Shown here: in pieces, positions 14,992-24,683 of the stretch | How the letters are laid out: the number at the start of each line of letters is the position of its first letter | Numbering within the stretch: the stretch's first letter is position 1 | From: JBGLNL01 sp046484125 | GTDB lineage: Bacteria; Chloroflexota; Dehalococcoidia; SZUA-161; SpSt-899 | Length of the DNA: 26,603 nt | Direction of reading: 5' to 3' | NCBI GenBank assembly: GCA_046484125.1 | Contig: JAWOBX010000093.1 | Coordinates: 1 to 26,603 of the forward strand | The notes under the pieces: generated by a model | What the model was told of the DNA's origin: nothing | Database searches by the model: none | Seen by the model: only the letters and a program-made list of their open reading frames with translations | Position numbers and translations under genes: made by a program

Positions 14992-17418
14992 ATGGACCGA
15001 TACATATGCATACACGGACACTTCTACCAGCCGCCCCGGGAGAATCCGTGGCTGGAAGCCATAGAGCTTCAGGATAGCGCCTATCCATTCCACGACTGGA
15101 ATGAGAGGATATCCTCTGAGTGTTACGAGAGAAACAGTACCTCTCGCATCCTGGATGGTGAAAGGTTCATCACCGGCATCGTTAACAATTACAGCCGGAT
15201 GAGCTTTAATTTCGGCCCCACACTACTTTCCTGGATGGAGGATAACAGGCCGGAGGTGTACGGCGCGATACTGGAGGGAGACCGCGAAAGCCTGGAGAGG
15301 TTTTCCGGGCACGGATCCGCTCTGGCCCAGGCTTATAGTCACATGATCATGCCGCTGGCCAGTCAGCGCGACAAACAGACTCAGGTAAAGTGGGGCTTAT
15401 ATGATTTTCGGCACCGTTTCGGGCGTGATCCCGAAGGGATGTGGCTGCCGGAGACGGCGGTGGACTTGAACACTCTTGAAGTGCTGGCCGAGCATGGGAT
15501 ACGGTTCACCGTGCTCGCGCCGAGGCAGGCCGGCAGGATCAGGGAAATCGGGTCCGATACCTGGGAGGAGGCTGACGATGAGCGGATTGATCCGACTCGA
15601 GCTTACCTGCTGAACCTCCCCTCCGGCAAGTCGATCAACCTGTTCTTCTTCGATGGACCTGTCTCCCGGGCGGTAGCCTTCGAGGACCTGCTCACTCGGG
15701 GAGAGAACCTGGCCGACCGCATCATAGAGGGTTTCTCCGATGAAGCGGAACGGCCTCAACTGGTACACATAGCGACTGATGGGGAGACATTCGGGCATCA
15801 CCACCGGTTTGGGGATATGGCGCTGGCCTATGCCATTCATTACATTGAATCCAATGAACTGGCGGAAATCACCAATTACGGGCATTTTCTGGAAAAACAC
15901 CCCCCGCAGTATGAGGTGGAGATAATCGAGAACAGCTCATGGAGTTGTGTACATGGTATCGAGCGTTGGCGAAGCGACTGCGGGTGCAATTCAGGCGGGC
16001 ATCCCGGCTGGAATCAGGCCTGGCGAGCACCTCTGCGTGAGGGCCTGGACTGGCTGCGGGATACTTTGGAGCCGAAATTCCAGGAATTCGCCGCCGGGTT
16101 CTTTAAGGACCCGTGGGCCGCCCGGGATGACTACATCAGGGTGATTCTTGACCGCTCCCCTGAAAATGTCGATGCTTTCCTGATTGACCATGCCGCCCGG
16201 TCACTGAGTGAAGAGGAGAAGGTGCTGGCGCTGAAGGCGATGGAGCTTCAGCGGCACGCCATGCTCATGTATACGAGTTGCGGCTGGTTCTTCGATGACA
16301 TCTCCGGCATAGAAACCGTGCAGATTATTCAGTACGCGGGCAGGGTGATTCAGCTCGCTGAGGATATATTTAATGATTCCTTCGAGCCGGAATTCCTTGC
16401 GCGAATTGAAAACGCCAGAAGTAACCTTCGCCAGCACGGGGATGGCCGCCGCATCTATGAGAAATTCGTCAAACCGGCTATGGTGGATCTGGAATGGGTT
16501 GCCGCGCATTACGGGGTGAGTTCTTTGTTTGAGGATTATGCTGACGAAACCGCCATATACTGTTATGATATCAGGCCTGACGATTACCGTACTACGGAAT
16601 ACGGTAAAACCCGGCTGGCGATCGGCCGGCTCCAGATCAGCTCCCGGATTACCACCGAATCGGATGCGCTCAACTTCAGTGTACTGCACCTCGGGGACCA
16701 TATGATAAACTCCGGGGTATCTCGTTATTCTGATCAAAAAGAATATGATCATATGGTGCGGGAGGTCACCGAAAGCTTTTCCTCAATGGATATCGCCGAA
16801 GTCATCAGGATGGTGGATAAGCATTTCGGCGCCTCCACCTATTCACTCAGGTCGCTATTTCGAGACGAACAACGCAAGGTCCTGTGGATGGTGATGCAGA
16901 CTACAATTGATGAGATCGAGGCCATCTATCGGCGGGTGTATGAGAGCCACTACCCGCTCATCAGGTTTCTGGGCGATATCGGCGCACCATTACCCTCGTT
17001 CTTTCATGCGGTGGCTGAACTCATGATCAATCTCGATCTGCGTCGCGAGCTTACATCCGAACTGATTGAAGAGGAACGTATTATCGCGCTTCTGGAGAAC
17101 GCGACGGACTGGAATTTAGAGCTGGACGGCGAGGGGCTGGGCTACCATTTTGCCGGGGCGATCGAGGAAAGAATGAGAAAACTCCAGTCCTCACCAGAAG
17201 ATTTCGATCTGTTACAGTGGCTGGTTACCGGGGCGGGCGTCACCGGCAAGCTGCCGTTCGAGGTCAATCTCTGGAAGGTGGAGAATATCTACTATGACAT
17301 GATGAAGGACGTTTATCCCAAACACAAGGCGGAAGCCGAGAAAGGTAATGAAGCGGAAAAAAACTGGGTCGATCAGTTCGAATCGCTGGGGCAAAACCTG
17401 TGGATACGGGTGTCTTGA
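14992..17418 (+). CDS. Glycoside hydrolase family 57 protein with DUF3536 region
   Basis: An 808-residue GH57-type protein. The opening ICIHGHFYQPPRENPW is the family's histidine motif. GMWLPETAVD carries the likely nucleophile E154, and ATDGETFGHHH carries the likely acid D263. The large C-terminal part (about 330-808) with SCGWFFDDISG matches what I know of DUF3536 proteins. GH57 includes alpha-amylases, 4-alpha-glucanotransferases and branching enzymes, but this long subgroup has no activity that I can assign. AGGAG six bases before the ATG supports the start. It lies 3 bases after TreZ and directly abuts TreY, so it is surely co-expressed with the glucan-to-trehalose pair. A side-chain trimming or branching role is plausible. 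Confidence 0.9.
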   Translation: MDRYICIHGHFYQPPRENPWLEAIELQDSAYPFHDWNERISSECYERNSTSRILDGERFITGIVNNYSRMSFNFGPTLLSWMEDNRPEVYGAILEGDRESLERFSGHGSALAQAYSHMIMPLASQRDKQTQVKWGLYDFRHRFGRDPEGMWLPETAVDLNTLEVLAEHGIRFTVLAPRQAGRIREIGSDTWEEADDERIDPTRAYLLNLPSGKSINLFFFDGPVSRAVAFEDLLTRGENLADRIIEGFSDEAERPQLVHIATDGETFGHHHRFGDMALAYAIHYIESNELAEITNYGHFLEKHPPQYEVEIIENSSWSCVHGIERWRSDCGCNSGGHPGWNQAWRAPLREGLDWLRDTLEPKFQEFAAGFFKDPWAARDDYIRVILDRSPENVDAFLIDHAARSLSEEEKVLALKAMELQRHAMLMYTSCGWFFDDISGIETVQIIQYAGRVIQLAEDIFNDSFEPEFLARIENARSNLRQHGDGRRIYEKFVKPAMVDLEWVAAHYGVSSLFEDYADETAIYCYDIRPDDYRTTEYGKTRLAIGRLQISSRITTESDALNFSVLHLGDHMINSGVSRYSDQKEYDHMVREVTESFSSMDIAEVIRMVDKHFGASTYSLRSLFRDEQRKVLWMVMQTTIDEIEAIYRRVYESHYPLIRFLGDIGAPLPSFFHAVAELMINLDLRRELTSELIEEERIIALLENATDWNLELDGEGLGYHFAGAIEERMRKLQSSPEDFDLLQWLVTGAGVTGKLPFEVNLWKVENIYYDMMKDVYPKHKAEAEKGNEAEKNWVDQFESLGQNLWIRVS

Positions 17419-20253
17419 ATGGAACCTCTGCGTTCGCCGGTCTCGACTTACCGGCTTCAGCTACACGATGATTTCGGTTTTGCCGATGCACGGGAGATCG
17501 TACATTATCTGAACCGGCTTGGTATATCGGACCTTTATACCTCACCCATTTTCCAGGCACGAGAGGGCAGCACTCATGGCTATGATACTGTAAACCCGAC
17601 ACGCCTCGACCCGAGGCTGGGTTCGGCACAGGATTTCAGCCTCCTGGCCGGGGAATTGAAAAACCATAGTATGGGGTTGTTGCTGGATATCGTGCCCAAT
17701 CATATGGCGGCCAGCCATGAGAATCCGTGGTGGATGGACGTGCTCGAGAATGGGCGATGCTCACCATATTCTGATTTCTTCGATATAAACTGGGAAAAAG
17801 AGGGCCTGGAGAGCAGGGTGCTCCTCCCCTTCCTGGGAAGTGACAGGGAGGAAGTTCTTACTCAAGGGGAATTCTCTCTGGAACTGGTGGAGGAGGGACT
17901 TTTTCTACGCTATTACGAGAATCGCTTTCCGCTGGATATCGGTTCCTGCCGGCTGGTTTTATCCGCGGCTCTCGAGCTTCCGGAGAAGCGCTTGAATTTG
18001 GACCCGGAGTTGAGGGGCAGGCTGATAGATATCGCCGAAAGAATGGCTCAACTGCCCGGAGCCGTGGACCTTTCGCAGGATGATGCGGAAGATTACCATC
18101 AAAGGCAGGCGATCAAGCGGGAGTTCCTCGGGCTGGTGAATAATTCCCCTGATGCCGGCAGAGCGATTCGTGAGGGTATGAAGGAATTCTTCGCCGGCCG
18201 GAATAAGGATACAGCCGAGCGTTTGCTGGCGGAACAGGTTTACCGACTTGAGTTCTGGAAGAGCGGGCTGAGTGAGATCAACTACCGGCGCTTTTTTGAT
18301 ATCGCGGAGCTGGTGGGTATACGGACCGAAGACCCGAAAGTGTTCCGGGAGATTCACGACCTGGTGCTACGACTGGCCCGGCGGGGGGATATTACCGGCA
18401 TAAGGATCGACCATATAGACGGACTGCTCGATCCAGATCAATACCTCGGGAGATTGGAGGCCGCTTGCGAGGAGAACACGGAAGCAACCCCATCCAGGCC
18501 GTTTTTCTGCCTCGTTGAAAAGATACTCGCGGGAAATGAACTCCTGCCCGCGGGATGGACCGCGTTCGGGACAACGGGCTACGATTACCTGAACGTATTA
18601 AACCGTCTATTCGTTGATGCTGAGGGAGCTCGCCGGATGCAGCAAGCGTATGTGGAATTGACTGGTGTCAGCGGGGGATTTGGTGACATAGTCTACGAGA
18701 AGAAGAAGCAGGTAATGAGAGGGCTGTTCCCGGGGGAGATCAGGGAACTGGTCCGGGGTTTTGTGAATTTGCCCGGTTTAGCTCTTCAGGAGGAGCAGTT
18801 CACCGAGGAAGATATAAGTGAGGCGATAATTGAGGTCTCCGCCTGTCTGCCGGTGTACCGAACATACATAAGTCGCGACCAGTCATCGCCGTCGGACGGG
18901 TGGTACATTGAACAGGCCCTCGACAAGGCTTCCCGCCGGGATGAGAATCTCCCGGAAAAGCTGATAGACTGCCTGAGGAATGTGTTACTGTCCACGTTCC
19001 CCGCTTACCTGCCGGAGGAGGAAAGAGAGGCATGGATTGGCTGGACCATGAAGTGGCAGCAGTTCACCGGCCCGGCCATGGCCAAGGGATTTGAGGATAC
19101 CGCTCTGTATAATTACAATTTTCTGATATCGCTCAGCGAGGTCGGGGGAAACCCGGGAATGGTCCACTTCTCACCCTCATTTTTCCACCAGCATAATATC
19201 GGCATGCAGCGTTCCTGGCCTTATACCATGAATGCCACCTCGACGCACGACACGAAGCGCAGCGAGGATGTACGCAGCAGGATCAATGTCCTCTCCGAGG
19301 ACCCGGATGCCTGGACGGTGCGCTTTAGCGAGTGGGGACGGTTGAACCACGGAAGGAAATCCGTTGTGGATGGGAGTCCGGTGCCGGAACCGGCGATGGA
19401 GACGCTTCTATACCAGACTCTGCTTGGAGCCTGGCCGCTGGAACAAAGCGCGATCGAGGGATTTAAAGAGCGCCTGAAAGGATACTTGATCAAGGTGGCT
19501 CGCGAGGCCAAGGTCAGAAGCCACTGGCACTCCCCAAACGAGGAATATGAACAGGCCCTGATAGAATTTGCCATGTCAATTCTCGAGGATGAACGGGGCC
19601 CTTTTCTGGATGATTTCCTCGGTTTTCAGAGGTGGATTGCCTTCTATGGCGCGGTCAACTCTCTCAGCCAGGTTTTGCTCAAGGTAACTTCCCCGGGAAT
19701 ACCTGATTTCTATCAGGGGTCCGAGTTATGGGATTTAAGCCTGGTGGATCCGGATAATCGACGTCCTGTCGACTATCGGCTCCGCCAGAAATTCCTGGCG
19801 GAGCTTCTTACCCGTTCAAAAGAGGGCCTTGATGAACTGATTTCCGAGCTTCTCGCGTCATGGGAGGACGGTCGGATAAAGATGTTTGTTACCAGCACGG
19901 CCCTGAATATCCGTAAAGAGGATCCTGACCTCTTCCGGGCGGGAGAATATATCACGCTTCAGGCCCCGGGGAGAGCGGGGCAGCACGTCTGCGCCTTTGG
20001 CCGGAGAGCGGATGGGCGGTGGGTGGTGGTGGCGGTGCCGAGGATGGTAAGCAGGCTTTGTGCGCCGGGGGAATGGCCTGTGGGGTGGGAGGTCTGGGGG
20101 GAGGATGCTCTGGTACTGCCTCCAGCATTTTCCGGAGAAGCAGTGAACCTGTTTACCGGAGAACGACTGCGAACCGGGGAGGGCTCCAGCGAACTGCCGC
20201 TGGCAAACGCGTTCGCCGGTTTCCCGCTCGCGCTGCTTTACTGCCGGGGTTGA
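17419..20253 (+). CDS. treY: Malto-oligosyltrehalose synthase (TreY)
   Basis: A GH13_26 enzyme of 944 residues that rearranges the reducing-end alpha-1,4 bond of maltooligosaccharides to the alpha,alpha-1,1 bond. Motifs are STYRLQLHDDFGF at the start, LYTSPIFQAREGSTHGYD, DIVPNHMAA, IRIDHIDGL with nucleophile D331, VEKILAGNE with acid/base E367, and STHDTKRSEDVRSR with D611. It ends with a small beta domain. The ATG follows the GH57 stop codon with no gap and there is no strong ribosome-binding site, so translation probably depends on reinitiation. It is the last gene of the rightward operon. Length is within the upper part of the family range. TreY and TreZ together make trehalose from glucan. 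Confidence 0.96.
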   Translation: MEPLRSPVSTYRLQLHDDFGFADAREIVHYLNRLGISDLYTSPIFQAREGSTHGYDTVNPTRLDPRLGSAQDFSLLAGELKNHSMGLLLDIVPNHMAASHENPWWMDVLENGRCSPYSDFFDINWEKEGLESRVLLPFLGSDREEVLTQGEFSLELVEEGLFLRYYENRFPLDIGSCRLVLSAALELPEKRLNLDPELRGRLIDIAERMAQLPGAVDLSQDDAEDYHQRQAIKREFLGLVNNSPDAGRAIREGMKEFFAGRNKDTAERLLAEQVYRLEFWKSGLSEINYRRFFDIAELVGIRTEDPKVFREIHDLVLRLARRGDITGIRIDHIDGLLDPDQYLGRLEAACEENTEATPSRPFFCLVEKILAGNELLPAGWTAFGTTGYDYLNVLNRLFVDAEGARRMQQAYVELTGVSGGFGDIVYEKKKQVMRGLFPGEIRELVRGFVNLPGLALQEEQFTEEDISEAIIEVSACLPVYRTYISRDQSSPSDGWYIEQALDKASRRDENLPEKLIDCLRNVLLSTFPAYLPEEEREAWIGWTMKWQQFTGPAMAKGFEDTALYNYNFLISLSEVGGNPGMVHFSPSFFHQHNIGMQRSWPYTMNATSTHDTKRSEDVRSRINVLSEDPDAWTVRFSEWGRLNHGRKSVVDGSPVPEPAMETLLYQTLLGAWPLEQSAIEGFKERLKGYLIKVAREAKVRSHWHSPNEEYEQALIEFAMSILEDERGPFLDDFLGFQRWIAFYGAVNSLSQVLLKVTSPGIPDFYQGSELWDLSLVDPDNRRPVDYRLRQKFLAELLTRSKEGLDELISELLASWEDGRIKMFVTSTALNIRKEDPDLFRAGEYITLQAPGRAGQHVCAFGRRADGRWVVVAVPRMVSRLCAPGEWPVGWEVWGEDALVLPPAFSGEAVNLFTGERLRTGEGSSELPLANAFAGFPLALLYCRG

Positions 20254-20281
20254 TTTCGGGAGGCAAAAAGGTAATTGATGC

Positions 20282-23200
20282 TCAGAGCTCGAATTCCGCG
20301 CTTTCACCCGGCTTCAGCTCGAAGTGCGTGTCTTTGAATGCCAGACTTACGGCAGCGGCGTTTCTGGGCAGGGACGTTATCAACACTCGCTTTTTCCCAA
20401 TGGAAAGGTTGATTTTGTGCTGGCGATAGAACAGGTCAAAATTCATATCCTTAAGGTCATTTGGCAGGAAAGGCGCCAGCTTAAGAGTGTCACCGCGTGT
20501 TTCAATGCCCGTATAGCATCGCTGAATCAGATCCACAGTACCAGCCATTGCTCCGAGGTGAATTCCCTCCGCGGTGGTACCTCCCTGTATATCGGAGATA
20601 TCGCTCTCCAGCGCTTCCTTGAAGAAGTGCCAGGAAAGCTCCCTTTGTGAGCGGGCCAGGACCCATGAATGTACCACCCGGCTGAGGGTAGAGCCGTGAC
20701 AGGTTCTTTTGATGTAATATTCGATATTCCTCGGTATGGTATTGCGGTCAAAGGGGTATCCCAGACGGTGGAACAGTTCACGGAGCTCATCCGCGGAAAG
20801 CAGATAGAACAGCATGAGCAGGTCCGCCTGCTTGGAGACTTTGTACCGGTTCGGGCTGTCTCCCTCGGATTCCAGAATGCGGTCCAGTCGCTGTATATTG
20901 CCGTATTTTTCCCGGTAGCCTTCCCAGTCAAATTCTTTGAGGTCGCCATACCCTTCAAACTGGCTGATTATGCCATCATCATGAAATGCAATCTTCATTT
21001 TACGACTGATCTGGTCCCATAACTCGACTTCCTCTCGCCTGATGCCGAGCCGTTCTGAGAGCGCTTCCCGCCTGTCGTCGGGCAGTGTTTCCATGATTTC
21101 GAGCGCTCTGCAAAAGGTCCATACCACCATGATATTGGTGTAGGTATTGTTCCTCAGTCCAGGCTCCTCAGCATCCGGATAGGCCTCGTGGTATTCGTCG
21201 GGCCCCATAACTCCGTGAATTTCGAATCGGTCAGTAGAACGGTTGTAATGGGCAACGCTGGCCCAGAACCTGGCGATATCGAAGATCATCTCTCCCCCGT
21301 AGAAACAGAGGAAATCGATGTCATGAGTAACCTGGTAGTACATCCACGTATTATATGCTATGGCGCAGTTTATATGCCGCTGGAGGTGAGAGTTATCCGG
21401 TATCCATCTTCCGGAAAGGGGATTGAGGTGTATCGTCTGGCTCTCCTCTCTGCCGTCGCTTCCACTTTGCCAGGGATACATCGCCCCTTCGTAGCCGGCC
21501 TGTTTTGCCGCCCAGCGCGCCTCCGGCAGGCGGCGGTAACGGTACCTGAGAAGCGAACGGGTGATATCCGGGATCCTGAGATTGAGGAACGGGAAGATGA
21601 AAAGTTCATCCCACAATATATGACCCCGATATGCCTCTCCATGCAGACCGCGACACGGTATTCCCACGTCGAGGTCGATGGTATCCGGGGAGGCGGTTTG
21701 CAGCAGGTGAAATATGTGCAGTTTCAAGACAAGCGCGGTGCGCTGATTGTTTTTAATATGAATACTGCATCTTCTCCATAGGTGATCCCAGCTCAGTATG
21801 TGGCGCTGTAAGAGCGTATCGAAATCAGCGGCACGAGCCACCTTTTTACATGCCTGCAAGCCGCTTTCCGATATGGCGCAGTCTTTTGAGGTATAGAGCG
21901 AGACTATTTTCTCAATGGTAACCGGATTGCCCTGACTGAGGCTGATGGTGAATTCCTGGCCGATATAGCCAGGCTCTCTCAGCAAAGACCGCTGGCCGCC
22001 TATAACCTCTCCATCCTGAAAAACGCGTGTTCTTGCCGCCTCGGAGATAAGGATTCTGGACTGTGTAGTCCGTACCTGTAAGTACACAGTATCGCTGTCT
22101 ATGCTCTCTTCTTCCACCGGAGCGAGATGCCTGTTGTCCAATTGGCTGTATCGCTCGACCCCGGCGTTCGTCACCCGGCCATCCAGGGCGGAACGCACCT
22201 CGAGTTCTCCTGACCAGTTTTCAGCTACAATGGTTGTATCCAGTCCGGCCAGATGAGGATCGGACATGTGGACGAAACAGCGCTGGAAAACGCGTGTTCG
22301 ACGTCCCTGTTCATCGGTGAACCGGGCGAATCTGCCAAGCACACCCCTTCGCAGGTCCAGTTGTAATTTGTATTCATTCAGTTCCACCTGATCGATATTG
22401 AACCAGTTGCCGTTTTCCAGCCTGAATCCCAGAAGCAGCCAGTTGGGGGCGTTAACCATACTCTCGTTTTCAAGTACGTGTCCGGCTATCTCCGTCTTGA
22501 GCCGGTTGAAGCATCCGGCTATGTATGTCCCGGGGTAATGAATCCCGTCCGCGTGCGATTCAGGCGCCGCTCCCCTGGTCGCGAAATAGCCATTACCAAG
22601 CGTACAGAGAGCCTCTCGCAATCCCTCCTCCTCCGGGTCGAAGTCGTCGTACTCCAGCGTCCATACATCAGCGAGTTTCCCGGTCTCTTCCATAGAGTGG
22701 ATGATTTCGAGGAAACGGGCCACCTCGTCCGAATCTCGCAGGGAATAGCGGGCGGCGGTCTCCCTGTCCCCGGTTCCTACGATGATGCTGACGCCCCGGT
22801 TCCTGATCGCCCTGAAGGCGTCCTCATCGGTGATGTCATCACCGATAAACAGTGGGACCGCTTTGCTGCTGTCTACGTATAGAGTATCGAGCAGTGACAG
22901 CAATGCTTTACCTTTATTCCATTCGATGTCTGGAAGCAGTTCGAAGACCTTTTTACCTGTAGATTTTCGCAGTTCCGGCTCATCCGATATCACCTTGTCA
23001 ACAGCTTTTTCCAGCCCGTCGAGGAGGGATTCGTCCATACTCCTGTAGTGTACGGCAATAGTGAATCGTTTGCGTTCAACACGCGCCCCTTCGAATTCCC
23101 GTATAGTTTTTTCCAGACTATTCTCAGCCCGATTCAGCGCTGGCAGGAAGCGATTCCCTATCTGCTTTTCGCTGTATTCGCCGCCCGGACCGGCGATGTC

Positions 23201-24277
23201 GAAACCATGGCTGCCGGCGTAAACGATGTCGCTTATGCCGACCATACTTTGTACGTCGCCCAGATCCCGGCCACTGATAACAGCCACCGTATAATGCTCG
23301 GCCAGGCTCTCAATAATGCCGCGGGTTTTTTCCGGCAGGGTGGCGTCTTCCGGGCGCTCTACGATGGGTGTAAGAGTACCGTCATAGTCGAGGAATATGG
23401 CCGGTGAGGCTTTGCGAAGAAAATGGAATATCTCATCCACCCATTCCAGGGCCGAGGGCAGATTCTTCAGTGGCTGAGTCTCAGGAGATGGAGGTTTTTC
23501 GGAGACGTAGAGGTCCGACAGGTCATTCACCACAACGCTGGCACCGAGTTTGCGAAACTCGTCGGCCTGTCCTACACGATCCACCCCGATGACCATCCGG
23601 AACTTACCCTTACATCCGGCCTCTACCCCGGCGAGCGCGTCTTCGATCACAACCGCCTCATGCGCTCGGACCCCGAGCCGTCTGGCTGCCTCCAGAAAGA
23701 TGTCCGGCTGGGGCTTACCGTTCAAACCGAGCTCCGCTGAATCCACTCCGTCAACCTTGACATCGAAAAGTCCGTCTACGCCAGCCGCCTCAAGGACGGC
23801 TTCGCAGTTCCGGCTGGATGATATGATCGCTATACCGATGCCGGCATCTTTCAGTGAGTGGACGAACTCGATCGAAGAGGGGTAAGCTTTAGCCCCCACT
23901 GCCTGAAGGCTTTCCAGGAAGTACTGGTTTTTCCGGTTTCCCAATCCACAAATCGTCTCGGTTTCGGGATTGTCGTCCGGATTTCCGAAAGGCAGGGATA
24001 TCCCTCTTGATTCGAGGAAACTTTTCACTCCCTCATATCTCGGTTTCCCGTCTACATAATGGTAGTAATCGACACTGATATCGAAAGGCTTGAGTTCCTG
24101 ATTCAGGCGTTCCGAACGCTCTTTCAAATATTCATCGAACAGCTTTTTCCAGGCGTGGGCATGGGTCTCTGCCGTGTCTGTTATAACGCCATCCATATCA
24201 AAAATCACGGCTTTGATGATCTCCGGATTGAGCCTTCTGAGGCTACCTACGGATAACATGGATTTACAGCCTTTCAT
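20282..24277 (-). CDS. otsB: Three-domain beta-phosphoglucomutase / trehalose-6-phosphate phosphatase / GH65 disaccharide phosphorylase (OtsB1-type)
   Basis: One 1331-residue chain with three parts. Residues about 20-255 are a HAD domain with FDMDGVITDTAETH (D27 and D29), ISSSRN and VIEDALAGVEAG, the pattern of beta-phosphoglucomutase. Residues about 283-525 are a trehalose-6-phosphate phosphatase with LDYDGTLTP (D297 and D299), VISGRD and GDDITDEDAF. Residues about 540-1331 are a GH65 phosphorylase with MGPDEYHE (acid E1028), the phosphate-binding TCHGSTLSRVVHSW and GGTTAEGIHLGAM. Order and size match Mycobacterium tuberculosis OtsB1 (Rv2006, about 1327 residues). The GH65 substrate (trehalose, trehalose 6-phosphate, maltose or kojibiose) cannot be read from sequence. 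Beta-glucose 1-phosphate from it would be the substrate of the N-terminal part. GGAGG six bases before the ATG fixes the start. Confidence 0.93.
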   Translation of the reverse strand: MKGCKSMLSVGSLRRLNPEIIKAVIFDMDGVITDTAETHAHAWKKLFDEYLKERSERLNQELKPFDISVDYYHYVDGKPRYEGVKSFLESRGISLPFGNPDDNPETETICGLGNRKNQYFLESLQAVGAKAYPSSIEFVHSLKDAGIGIAIISSSRNCEAVLEAAGVDGLFDVKVDGVDSAELGLNGKPQPDIFLEAARRLGVRAHEAVVIEDALAGVEAGCKGKFRMVIGVDRVGQADEFRKLGASVVVNDLSDLYVSEKPPSPETQPLKNLPSALEWVDEIFHFLRKASPAIFLDYDGTLTPIVERPEDATLPEKTRGIIESLAEHYTVAVISGRDLGDVQSMVGISDIVYAGSHGFDIAGPGGEYSEKQIGNRFLPALNRAENSLEKTIREFEGARVERKRFTIAVHYRSMDESLLDGLEKAVDKVISDEPELRKSTGKKVFELLPDIEWNKGKALLSLLDTLYVDSSKAVPLFIGDDITDEDAFRAIRNRGVSIIVGTGDRETAARYSLRDSDEVARFLEIIHSMEETGKLADVWTLEYDDFDPEEEGLREALCTLGNGYFATRGAAPESHADGIHYPGTYIAGCFNRLKTEIAGHVLENESMVNAPNWLLLGFRLENGNWFNIDQVELNEYKLQLDLRRGVLGRFARFTDEQGRRTRVFQRCFVHMSDPHLAGLDTTIVAENWSGELEVRSALDGRVTNAGVERYSQLDNRHLAPVEEESIDSDTVYLQVRTTQSRILISEAARTRVFQDGEVIGGQRSLLREPGYIGQEFTISLSQGNPVTIEKIVSLYTSKDCAISESGLQACKKVARAADFDTLLQRHILSWDHLWRRCSIHIKNNQRTALVLKLHIFHLLQTASPDTIDLDVGIPCRGLHGEAYRGHILWDELFIFPFLNLRIPDITRSLLRYRYRRLPEARWAAKQAGYEGAMYPWQSGSDGREESQTIHLNPLSGRWIPDNSHLQRHINCAIAYNTWMYYQVTHDIDFLCFYGGEMIFDIARFWASVAHYNRSTDRFEIHGVMGPDEYHEAYPDAEEPGLRNNTYTNIMVVWTFCRALEIMETLPDDRREALSERLGIRREEVELWDQISRKMKIAFHDDGIISQFEGYGDLKEFDWEGYREKYGNIQRLDRILESEGDSPNRYKVSKQADLLMLFYLLSADELRELFHRLGYPFDRNTIPRNIEYYIKRTCHGSTLSRVVHSWVLARSQRELSWHFFKEALESDISDIQGGTTAEGIHLGAMAGTVDLIQRCYTGIETRGDTLKLAPFLPNDLKDMNFDLFYRQHKINLSIGKKRVLITSLPRNAAAVSLAFKDTHFELKPGESAEFEL

Positions 24278-24683
24278 TCTTTACCTCCAGTCTTTTCGCC
24301 TGCGTTCAGCCGTAGTCACATTTACATTCTCAAGCATGGATCTGGCGCGCGCTGAACGGGCTAAATCAGGCCGAGAAAGCCCTGATCCACCGCCATTATT
24401 TCACTATAAACGTTCCTGGCTTCATTAAGCTTCGCCCGACAGGATAAAACAGCGGTCATGAGCGAATTAATCTGGCGAGAACCCGAAATGCCCTAACCGC
24501 CGTTGACGCTTGGCCAGAGCCTTCATTTTACGCGACCGAATGGGTTAATCCGATAGTATTATGGGGCTCCTTACCGGCAAATACGTAGTTTTACGGGGAA
24601 AATTCCGTAAGCTTACGAATATGATGGTTGAAACGTGATTAATATACTGAAAGACGCTTGAAATTACGCGGTAAAGGAGGGTT
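24278..24683. promoter_or_regulatory. Divergent control region between the OtsB1-type gene and otsA
   Basis: 406 bases with no believable gene, holding the promoters of the two divergent trehalose-6-phosphate genes. Dyads seen: CGTTCAGC/GCTGAACG (24303-24310 with 24351-24358), ATCAGG/CCTGAT (24365-24370 with 24381-24386), and TTACGG/CCGTAA (24591-24596 with 24605-24610). For otsA, TATACT (24643-24648) is a good -10 candidate; TTGAAA at 24628-24633 is only nine bases away, so the -35 is unclear. The ribosome-binding sites at both ends are strong (GGAGG, complement of 24284-24288, and AAGGAGG at 24674-24680). Common control by one factor is plausible but not shown. Confidence 0.5.
24591..24610. 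promoter_or_regulatory. TTACGG/CCGTAA dyad upstream of otsA
   Basis: A 6-bp perfect inverted repeat across eight bases, 33 bases upstream of the candidate -10 box, in an AT-rich stretch with further TTACG words (24613-24617 and 24664-24668). It is the right size and position for an operator or activator site. No regulator is known. Confidence 0.35.

Noticed and set aside
20282..24277. The three-domain fusion as a new type of protein or as mis-joined genes
   Set aside because: Mycobacterium tuberculosis OtsB1 (Rv2006) has the same three parts in the same order and nearly the same length, so it is a known architecture and a true single gene.
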